A DNA stretch of 64,000 bases from [Phialemoniopsis] sp. UDSM-2020 (lineage: Eukaryota; Ascomycota; Sordariomycetes; Thyridiales; Thyridiaceae). The stretch covers positions 8,184,001-8,248,000 of the forward strand of contig JAEILZ010000001.1 of the NCBI GenBank assembly GCA_018873225.1, read 5' to 3'. Positions 54,901-64,000 of the stretch are shown piece after piece. Below the pieces are notes generated by a model. That model worked only from the letters and a program-made list of their open reading frames with translations. It did no database searches and was not told where the DNA came from. Each line of letters begins with the position of its first letter. Positions within the stretch are counted from its first letter, which is position 1. Made by a program: the position numbers and the translations under genes.

Positions 54901-57495
54901 TCCCACCTGCCCGAGATCCAGGCCAAACTAAGAGAGGCACAAGTCGCTTTCATGAGGCTTCTCAGTGCTCGCGATGAACTGGTACAAGAGACTGCTTCGC
55001 GTGGCCTCGCCCTGGTCTACGAAAAGGGAGACCCGTCCTTGAAGGACGCCCTCGTCAAGGATCTAGTCGCCTCCTTCACCGGTACAGGACCCCGGCTCAA
55101 GGTTGATGAGGACACGGAGCTGTTTGATGCTGGTGCCCTACCCACTGGAGAGGGCAAGTCCATCACTTCGTACAAGGATATCGTGAACCTGGCCAACGAA
55201 GTCGGTGACCAAAGTCTCATCTACAAATTTATGTCTCTGGCTACCAACGCAGCGACCTGGTCGACCAGATCTGCTTTTGGACGCTTCGGGCTGAGCAACA
55301 TCCTGTCCGAGTCCGAGGTTGACCCTAAGCTATATCCCAAGCTGTACCGGTACAGATTCGATCCCAACCAGAACGTGCAGCGATCGATGAATGACATCTG
55401 GAAGGCACTGGTCAAGGACTCAAATGCCGTCATGGAGAGCCACTTTGACGCCATAATGGATGACCTTTTGAAGAGCATCTTGGGGAAGGAGTGGCGTGTC
55501 CGACAGGCCAGTTGTGCAGCCATCTCTGATCTGGTGCAGGGCCGACCCTTTGTTCAGTACGAGAAGTACTACAAGGACATCTGGGCCAAAGCGCTGAAGG
55601 TGCTTGACGATGTCAAGACTTCGGTTCGCGAGGCGGCATTACGTCTGTGCATTGGTCTCTCCAACACGCTGGTCCGGCAGCTGGAGGAAGGAGGATCCTC
55701 CGCCAGCGCAGTAGCCATGATGAAGGAAGCGCTTCCTTTCTTGATGTCCGAGAAGGGCATAGAGAGCGGTGTCGAAGATGTCAAGATTTTCTGCACCATC
55801 ACGGTCATGAAGATTGCCAAGAACGGAGGCAAGTCTCTGAAGGCTTATGCTGCCGACATGATCATCCGACTGCTAGGACTCTTGAGTACGATCGAGCCGG
55901 ATGCTGTCAATTACCATTATCTTCGCTCCGGCGAGGACAGTCGCGAGAAGATAGACAAACTCAGGAGTGCTATGGTATCGCAGTCGCCCATATCAGAGGC
56001 GATCGAGAACTGCCTGCGCAATGTTGACGCCCAGGTCATGGCCGACCTGGCGCCAGGTTTGGAGGGAGTGATCAAGAGTGCTATCGGCATGCCTACCAAA
56101 ATAGGTTGCGGCAGGACGCTGGGCACGCTCGCCACGAGACACGCTTCAGACTTCGCGCCATTTTCTGCCAGGTTCCTGCAGTTGATGGAGAAGCAGGCTC
56201 TGGACAAGAACGACGAAGTCAGCCAGAGCTACGCAAAGGCCGCGGCGTACATCATGCGCGTGGCACCCTCAGAGGCAAAGGAGCGTTTTGTCGACAAGTT
56301 TACTGACTTGTACTTCAACTCGGAGGACGAAGCCAGGCGGCAGAAGGTCGCCGATGTTGTGCTCGCCCTGTCCAAGATCTCGCCGGACCACTTCAATGCC
56401 CTCGAGTCGAAGCTGCTCCCCTTCTCGTATCTTGCCAAGCACGACATTGACGAATATGTGCAGAAGGAGTTTGACGAAGTGTGGGACAAGCACGCGGGCA
56501 CGAGCCGAGCCGTCGGCAGATACGTCACTGAGATCGTCGGCCTCGTGCAGCGCTGCCTCGACACGCCGCAGTGGGCGCTCAAGCACGGCGGCGCGCTGAC
56601 CGTGGGCGCCACGGTCAAGGCCGTCACGTCGGCGAGCGACCTCACGGGCCAGGTCAACGTGTCGAGCCTCAAGGCGATCTGGCCCGTGTTCGACAAGGCC
56701 ATCGCGCTCAAGACGTTCCCGCACAAGGAGAAGCTGCTCGAGGCGCTGCCGGACTTTGTCGCCAAGGGCAAGGCGTTCTGGCAGGCGGACGACAAGGTGG
56801 CGGCGCAGCTGAAGAAGATCGCCACGCGCGAGGCGAAGCGCAACAACGACGCGTATCGGGTGCACGCGTTCGAGGCGCTCTGGAAGGTCGCCGCGGCGAG
56901 GGAGGACCTGGACATGCTGGACGAGATCGTCGAGATTGTGGGCCCGCATCTCGATGAGCTCAAGGACGAGGACCGCATGGACGTGGACAAGAAGGACGGA
57001 TCGGAGGACCTCGTCGGCAAGACGGCGGCCAAGGGGCTCGAGGCAATCATCAGAGGGTATAGCCGGCCTAAGATGAGGGAGGATTTGGTGGCCGTGTTGG
57101 GGAGGATCATCAAGGCTGCGGGTCCTTACTTGGCGAGCCGACAGTTTGACGCCATCAGGCGAAGCGTGTGGTACAAGGCTGTACTGGACCTCATGAACGA
57201 CGCTGCCGAGTCCGCGTCGTCGTCTACACTATCAAAGGCCCACGATGACTTGGCTCTCGAGTATTTCCGCACGCTGGACGCCGACAAGCCCGACGTCGGA
57301 ACGGAGGACCAGCGGTCGACGAGGGCCAAGGCCGTCGGGGCTTTGGCGCGGGCACTCAAGAAGGGGGCCATTGGGAGCGGAGGAGACGGCAGTGTCATGA
57401 AGGAGATCAAGGAGGTGACTACGAAGGCCCTGACTGGGGACAGGTCTCTGGAGGTGCAGAGGCTGCTGAGGGATGCACTTGGTGATATGAATTAA
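51904..57495 (+). CDS. ECM29: proteasome adaptor/scaffold Ecm29 (HEAT repeat protein)
   Basis: Three exons: join(51904..52071, 52134..52180, 52233..57495), giving 1825 residues, close to yeast Ecm29. The conserved opening is ELNLVEKVDFRILSVANNEEKL and continues LLLKAGSEHASVR, then VITICQRLKTFIQPPG, then VVLPVGALLDQF across two introns. The rest is alpha-helical HEAT-repeat sequence, with ARALGILAPHP, SFGRFGLS-like AFGRFGLSNILSESEVDPKLYPKLYRYRFDPN and KEWRVRQASCAAISDLVQGR as strong family blocks. Ecm29 tethers the 19S and 20S proteasome particles and acts in proteasome quality control and stress remodelling. The short second exon of 47 bases is fixed by reading frame and conservation. From about 56.4 kb the coding sequence becomes markedly GC-rich at third positions. 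Confidence 0.95.
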
Positions 57496-58340
57496 GTAGT
57501 TTAGACAAGCGATCACTGTACTGTTCTTTTCCTATCAACTGCTCTCTGTCCGTGTGAGGTTGGTGACACTGTCAAGATAAATAACTACCTTTCCTTCGAG
57601 AAGCATGTATCTTGTTGCCTTTTGGCACTCTGTAAAAGAGGGTTGCATAGAATGAAGAAGAAAGGATCAAAATAAAAATCTAAAATTATACACTCACTGC
57701 TTTTGAAATTCCGATACTTTATGTCAAAGCATTTGGACCTCCAAGTGCCCAAGGCTCCCAGACGTCGAAATGCAGGCACATTGACTGACGCTTCAGCAGG
57801 CTTGGCTGGCAGCGTTACCACCGATAAGCTTTTGCGCCCCCCATTAATCAGCTAATGTCGGACAGGTCAGGCCCTGGAAAGCAACGCACGGGCTGTTTCG
57901 CATCTCCGAGATTAGCAAACTTCTCTTGCGTCACAGGTCTCGTCGCCTGGTCCAAGTCACCATCACATCACCAGCTTCACACCCGGTCGAACACGCTTTC
58001 CGCTACCGCCCTCCCTCTCCCCTCTCTCACACACATTCCTTTACCCATCCTGCCTTTTAAACCCGACGACGCCTTTCTTCCTGCCTTTGGTCAACAGGCT
58101 ACCCAAACCCTGCCTTGCGCCTTGTTCAAATCACCAGTCTTTGACCTGTGCCTCCCCTCTTCTGCCCCGCCACCCGCCCAAGCCAACAACATCGCGCGTT
58201 GGGTAGCTCCTCAAAAAAGCTTGAGAGCCCATTTCACCGAACCTCAAACTCTCACATTCCACTTACCTTTAATCCACACTCCTCTGCGTTGTCATACTTA
58301 GCAAAAGAGACACCGCCCGAGCCCACGAATAACCGCCATC
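57496..58340. other. 845-base spacer, Ecm29 to UBX gene
   Basis: No gene is supported. The left part near 57.66-57.70 kb is A-rich and fits the Ecm29 3' end. The last 350 bases are C/T-rich and probably form the 5' leader of the UBX gene. Confidence 0.5.
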
Positions 58341-60067
58341 ATGGACGACGACGCGATCGCCAGTTTCATGGATATTACCGGTGCTGACGAGAATGTCGCT
58401 CGTACAGTGCTCGGGATGACGGACGGCGATCTCTCGCAAGCGTGTACCCTCTACTTCGACAACCCAGATATCGCCTCGACCGTCAGGCAAGCTGCGCCCG
58501 CCGCCTCGGCCTCACAATCAGGCCAGACCGCCACAAGACGATCTCGCGCCGGTAGGGAGGACGCGAGCGGTGTGATCCACATCGATGACAGCGACGATAA
58601 TGACGACGATGACGACGACGATGTGGAAATGCTCGAGGACGACATGAACGCCGTAGAGGCGGCTCGCCTAGCTCAGGAAGATGAGGACGCCGCCATGGCT
58701 CGGCGTCTGCAGGAGGAGCTATACTCTGGAGGAAATACAGGAGGCCAACCAGCTGGAGACGACGTGCGGGCGCCGCTCGCCAGGACCACAGAGACTCTGG
58801 TTGCACCGACATATGGCATGAGCGATAATGACGACATGCACGATGCGATGCTGGAGCAGCTCCGACGACGTACACAGCGAGCGGGTAAGCTGAGCCGCGA
58901 GTTATTTGGAGAAGTGCGAGTACATGCTAACGTGAGATACGCATCACAGCTGGCCCACGAAACCCCTTTGCCCAGAGCATCTGGAACGATCCCGATGCCG
59001 CTCCCGTACCGCCACCGTTCGCTGGAGGACCAACCGGCGGCCCGGCGCCTAACACGCGCGCAGCTCGCCTGGCCGAGCTTTTCCGACCCCCATATGACCT
59101 GATGGCGCAGTTTTCTTGGGAAGAAGCTCGGAGCGAGGGCAAGGAGGAGAAGAAGTGGATTCTCGTCAACCTGCAAGACATGGCGGACTTCAACTGCCAG
59201 GTCCTTAACCGAGACATCTGGAAGGATGATGCGATCAAGCAGCTCGTGCAGGAGAGCTTCATTTTCCTGCAATACTCCAAGGACGATCCGCAGGCGCTCG
59301 AGTACATACAGTTTTACCTCCGAGAGGGGCAGCACGAGAACCCGGACAACTACCCACATGTGGCCATCGTGGACCCGAGGACGGGCGAGCAGGTCAAGGT
59401 GTGGTCGGGCATCCCTTTCCCCTCGGCGCTCGACTTCCACGCGCAGCTGGTCGAGTTCCTGGACCGGTACAGCCTGGCGGTCAACAGCAAGAATCCGGTG
59501 GCGAAGCAGGCGCGGCCCAAGACGGTGGACGTGGACCGCATGACGGAGGATGAGATGCTGAGGATGGCGATGCAGAACAGCCTCGAGTCGACCAACGGCG
59601 GCGGTAGTGGTGCCAAGGCTGACATTCATGACCCCGACGAACTGACCAAGTCGAACCCAGACATCGGCAAGGGCAAGGCGGCGGCGGACCCTATCGATCT
59701 CAGCGGCGGCGCTGTCGTGGAAGAAGAGCCTTCAGCGTCTCAGGCGGCAGCAGCGGCTGCCGACTCAGCATTTGCTAGGATTGCCTCTGACCGGCCGCAT
59801 GCGGAGCCGGCGCAGAATCCCGCGACAGTAACACGCATCCAATTCCGTCACCCTGACGGTAGGGTCATTAGGCGATTCGCCGTGGACGACAGGGTGGAGA
59901 GAATCTACGAGTGGCTCAAGGCGGAGCCGATGGAGGGCAAGGAGGGTGTGACTTTTGAGCTCAAGATGATGCCTCAGGGCCGCGACCTGCTCGAGGACTT
60001 GGACAAGACGGTTGAGGAGGCGGGATTGAAGCAAGGCACCGTCATGATTGAGTTTATTGAGGACTGA
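58341..60067 (+). CDS. UBA-UAS-UIM-UBX protein, Cdc48/p97 adaptor (Ubx5/UBXN7-like)
   Basis: Two exons: join(58341..58884, 58950..60067), giving 553 residues. An N-terminal UBA-like domain (about 1-48) has SFMDITGADENVARTVL and a three-helix spacing. An acidic Asp-rich run and a UIM-like EDEDAAMARRLQEELY follow. A thioredoxin-fold UAS domain (about 225-355) has KKWILVNLQD, FNCQVLNRDIW and PHVAIVDPRTGEQV. A clear UIM (379-394, DEMLRMAMQNSLES) and a C-terminal UBX domain (about 474-553) with TRIQFRHPDGRVIRRF complete it. The domain order is that of yeast Ubx5 and human UBXN7, which link Cdc48/p97 to neddylated cullin ligases and ubiquitinated clients. The splice GCG-G joined to CT-GGC gives AGPRNPFAQSIW. 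It lies next to ECM29, another proteasome-pathway gene. Confidence 0.94.
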
Positions 60068-61598
60068 TCTGGCTACCTGCTCGCCTGACTACATAGCTTT
60101 TGCTTTTTTGTTCGAAACGGAACGGCGTTTCATGGCCACGAGGAACGTGGTGGTTTATCGCTCACAGTTGACATCATCACGATCAGTCTTACACGGACAT
60201 GGGGAACTCGACACGGACGGGCACTTTGAAGACATGCATTTACACCAACACCCCCTTTAGATCCACGTTCACAATTATCAATAGCTAGAAGAGGCACAGG
60301 GAGGCTAGTGGCTACATAGAGAGAGCAGTTATCAATGCACACACGACTTGCTACACATACGAATATTTAGAGAAAGACTGGACATGCTACAAGTGAACAG
60401 CAGCACGGAATCACCCCGACCCCCCAGGGTTGTCACGTCATGTCACATCTCCCGATAATCTGGTTAAGGACAATTGATACCCAATAGTTTGACCTGGGTC
60501 TTCACCTAGCCTGACGCCGTGCCCGCCAATCAGACGGTCGAAGCTGCATCTCGCCAGAGTTCAGCTGAAGCCAGGTGTGTGTGGGTGAGTGGGATGGTAT
60601 GGATGATCAGAACTCCTGTCGCAGAACACTGGACACCAGAAGGGACGAGATGGGAAAGCATAGGGACCTCGGGAGGATTCAATGGATTGTTGGCGGCCAA
60701 TCGAAGCGATCCAACCCCACGCATGATGAAACCGGTTCCTGGATTCGGTGGGGTTGCAGGTTGTGCATCGATATTGATGGGACGAAAATGTGCTCTAAAG
60801 GCGACGCGTCAACTAAAGTGTTGCCCTGAAAATGCAATAGAGTGCGCTGGCGCACCCCCACATGGGGCGCTCCAGGGCTGGGAGAAATGCTGATGGGAGC
60901 TAGGGACGATGCGAGGCACGGCTGGCGGCACACGGCACGTCCGTCAGCGGGAGAGAGTCTTGGTGTGGTGCCCGGAATCAACAACAAAACAATGAGTAAA
61001 GTTAGGTATTTTTTAGACTACTAAGTAGGTAAAGCACTTCGCCGTTGGGAGACTGTCAAGTCAGATAGACACTGGATTCTAGTTTTCCGACTCCTTGACC
61101 TATTTTGCCTTCTTACCATTCGTTTCAACCATCGCTCGGTACCCCAGGTTTGTTGTTCGGGAAAGGACAACGCCGTACCTGGTCTTGTCTTATTTTGGTG
61201 CACACCCCGCCATTGTCACCATTCCGACCAAGCTGAAGCAGGGACCGCCCTCCGCGCAAAATACCAGTCTTACCCTCGATTTCACGGCGACCTCCTGCCT
61301 TTCCTAATCTTTCCTGACGACCAATTTTCAACTTGACACTCTTGAGCAACCTTTTTCTAGAGGAAGGAGACCCTTTGCCCTCCTTTTACGCTGCGAATTG
61401 CCGACCGCCTGACTGGAGCACCGAGCTCCCCCCGCCAACAGCCTTCCCTGTTTTTTTCGGGCGCTCGTCGCCAAACAAGCTGCCACACGCCCGCCCTGGT
61501 TGCACCCCGCCCTCCCGTGACAGAGACGACCATCCTCCTCCATTGCAGCCTCGACTAGAACCGCCGAACGACCTCTGCCGAGAGGGACTGCCTGGAGA
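60068..61598. other. 1.5-kb spacer, UBX gene to STE20-type kinase
   Basis: No supported gene. The last 300 bases are C/T-rich and should be the kinase 5' leader. The centre shows no repeats or structured RNA that I could recognise. Confidence 0.5.
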
Positions 61599-63972
61599 AT
61601 GGCAAGCAGAGAGTACGAGGATGGCGAGGGCTCTCTGGACCCAGAGCTGCTCTACTCCAAGGAGTACTGTATCGGTTCGTCGCACGCCCTCTTTTGCTGC
61701 TAGGGAGTGCAGCTCGCTAACGGTCTATGCCTATATGCAGGTGGGGGAAGCTTTGGGAAGGTCTACAAAGGGTACGCCGAGCCACATTCAAGCTCTCCCG
61801 TCCACGAGACACCTCAAGCTAACTCTTGCCTTTCCTGCCCACCAGTGTCGACAAGCGGAGCGGACAGTCAGTAGCCATAAAGATCATCGACATCGAGAGC
61901 GCCGAGGATGAGGTTGAGGACATCATACAGGAGATCGCCATCCTCTCCGAGCTGCAGTCGCCCTACGTCACAAAGTACTACGGGTCCTATGCCAAGGGCG
62001 CTGAGCTATGGATCGTCATGGAGTTTTGCTCCGGTGGCAGTTGCGCCGACCTGATGAAGCCGGGCCTGATTGGCGAGGACTATATTGCTATTATTGTGCG
62101 GGAGCTGCTACTGGGACTCGACTACCTCCACTCGGACAAGAAGCTGCACAGAGATGTCAAAGGTGAGCAGATCACTGCAGCGCTGAAGATGGGTGTGTGT
62201 GCGTGTATTGCCCTGATAACTGATACTGGCCGCCCACAGCCGCGAACGTTCTCCTGAGCTCCAACGGCCAGGTCAAGCTTGCTGACTTTGGCGTATCGGG
62301 CCAGCTGTCGGCCACCATGACCAAGAAGAACACATTTGTCGGTACGCCCTTTTGGATGGCGCCGGAAGTCATTAAGCAGTCCGGCTACGACCACAAGGCC
62401 GACATATGGTCCCTCGGCATCACCGCCCTCGAGCTGGCCAACGGCGAGCCCCCTTACGCCGACATTCACCCCATGAAGGTGCTCTTCCTCATTCCCAAGA
62501 ACCCGCCCCCGCGCCTCGAGGGCAACTTTACAAAGGCCTTCAAGGACTTTATCGAGGTTTGCCTGCAGCGCGACCCCAAGGAGCGGCCCGCGGCGCGCGA
62601 CCTGCTCAAGCACCCTTTCATCCGCCGCGCCAAAAAGACCACCTACCTGACGGAGCTTATCGAGCGCTACAGCCGGTGGTGCGCGACACATCGCGGAGGC
62701 GAGGATGAAGAGGCCTACGAGGACGAGCAGCGCATGGCTGAGCGAGAGCCTGTCAACGAGGATATGTGGGACTTTGGTACTGTGCGCCTCGTGGGCGACC
62801 GCGGCAACTTGCTGCACCGGCCCGGGCTCAACGCCATGGACGAGTCGGCGACGAATGCTAGGTCGGGCGAGACGTCGAGGAGGGACCCTAGCACGAGTCC
62901 GACGAAGATTTCCTTTGAGCGAGATAGGGACACACTCAAAGCTGCGAATGCTGGTACCTCACGGCAGTCCAGCCCCCAGAGGAAACCAGTCCCTCTTATG
63001 GCGGCTCAATCGCCGGCCAAGGTACCCCTACCTTCATCACCGGCCAGGAATCATGGCACGGCCACGCGGGACCCCGAGACACCTCGCCCGCCTCAGTTCC
63101 ACAAACTTATGCCCGAGAGCCCTGCGAGCCAGTCATCGCCAGACTATGACCGGGTTCTGCAGGAGCAGCTGCAGCGCGACATGGGCCACCTCAACCTGGC
63201 GCCGGCGATACACTCCGACCAGCATTCGCCGCAGCTCGTATCCAAGAGTTCACAGAAGAGCTTACCAGGCCTGCAACAACGGTCAGCGTCACAAACCGGC
63301 GGCATGAAGCTGCCCGAGATCCCGCCTTACCGAGGATCCCAACAGACACAACAGCCGCTGCAGAAACTCACCTCGCAGCAAGTACCAGCCCTCCCTCCCC
63401 AGTCGCGACAAGCGCAACCCCAGCAGCGGCCCGCGCCGATACAGCAGCTGTCAAACCAGAACATTAACCCCCTCACATCAAAGGAGGTGCCCCGAGGCCC
63501 CCTGCCATCTGCAGCACCCCCGCTATCCTCGGCATCTTCATCACACTCGGGCACACCCGAGCCGGGCTCTTCATCTACCGCTACAGGACTCACCGCGGGG
63601 ACGACACCACCGCTATCCTTCCCCTCTCCAGCGCCGGCGAACCCCAACGGCGAGCTCGACGCCCTCAACGACGTCATATTCCCGGCCCTCGAGGAGGCGC
63701 TTAAGCGGCGGCAGATCCGGCTGGGCAACGGCGGCGGCGGAGCGGGAGAGCAGCAGCAGCAGCAGGCGCCGACGCCGCGGCAGCAGCGGGCCGAAGCAGC
63801 ACACGAGAAGATCCGAAGGCTGGTGTACAAGCTCGCGCACGTGTGCAAGGAGATTGACCACTACGACAAGGCGGAGCCGGTGGGCATGGGCAAAGATGTG
63901 GGGACCTTTCTCGAGGGCCTGCTTGAGGAGATACTGGTGAGAGTCGAGCCACTTGATGAAGATGAGGCTTGA
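61599..63972 (+). CDS. STE20-family serine/threonine kinase, germinal-centre class (GCK-III-like)
   Basis: Four exons: join(61599..61674, 61741..61771, 61846..62162, 62240..63972), giving 718 residues. The kinase domain spans about residues 18-270, with glycine loop IGGGSFGKVYKG, Lys48 in VAIK, catalytic HRDVKAAN (Asp139), DFG at 157-159 and GTPFWMAPE at 176-184. That last motif and the close fit to MST3/YSK1 kinases mark the germinal-centre class III group; fungal relatives include yeast Kic1/Sps1 and the filamentous POD-6/MST-1 kinases of polarity and septation networks. A long disordered Ser/Pro/Gln-rich region follows. A conserved helical tail (about 620-718) ends GMGKDVGTFLEGLLEEILVRV and is a likely partner-binding segment. 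The second exon has only 31 bases and encodes the glycine loop. The stop lies 28 bases from the window edge. Confidence 0.94.
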
Positions 63973-64000
63973 GAGGCGACGAGTCTATACAGGGCGGCTA

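Overview
This window is nuclear DNA of a filamentous ascomycete. Short spliceosomal introns of about 50-80 bases with GTATGT/GTAAGT-type donors and CTAAC/CTGAC-type branch sites interrupt most genes. The gene set is also typical: a HET-domain protein, two Zn(II)2Cys6 regulators, a LaeA-type methyltransferase and a DAL5-like permease. Sordariomycetes is my best guess, but nothing here fixes the genus. I rebuilt all exon structures by hand from reading frame, splice signals and family motifs, and every joined CDS length is a multiple of three.

Layout. 0.5-4.0 kb: a tandem-cupin protein and a HET-domain protein. 4.1-16.3 kb: a candidate catabolic neighbourhood holding a Zn2Cys6 regulator, a D-2-hydroxyacid dehydrogenase divergent from a DAL5-type MFS permease, a GDP-mannose-type transporter, a GFA-family enzyme and an HpcH/HpaI aldolase. 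A near-identical 20-bp element with a CGG-N9-CCG core lies exactly midway between the dehydrogenase and permease and again about 190 bp before the aldolase; this is the most interesting signal in the window. 16.6-29.4 kb: four consecutive minus-strand genes (LaeA-like methyltransferase, cytochrome P450, ABCC full transporter with 17 exons, second Zn2Cys6 regulator). They look like tailoring, export and control genes of a secondary-metabolite or detoxification locus, but no backbone synthase is present.

30.1-35.1 kb: a DJ-1/Hsp31-like protein, a secreted six-hairpin glycosidase-like protein and a small secreted copper LPMO of AA16 type. 35.1-40.2 kb: 5 kb with no convincing gene. 40.2-42.8 kb: a three-RRM Nam8/Ngr1-like RNA-binding protein with inferred introns in its 5' leader and a last coding exon made only of the stop codon. 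42.8-51.9 kb: an unusually long (about 9 kb) divergent intergenic region with short tandem repeats, a GTAC-rich stretch and, near its end, a frameshifted coding remnant. 51.9-64.0 kb: conserved housekeeping genes, all on the plus strand: the proteasome adaptor Ecm29, a UBA-UAS-UIM-UBX Cdc48/p97 adaptor (Ubx5/UBXN7 type) and a germinal-centre-class STE20 kinase.
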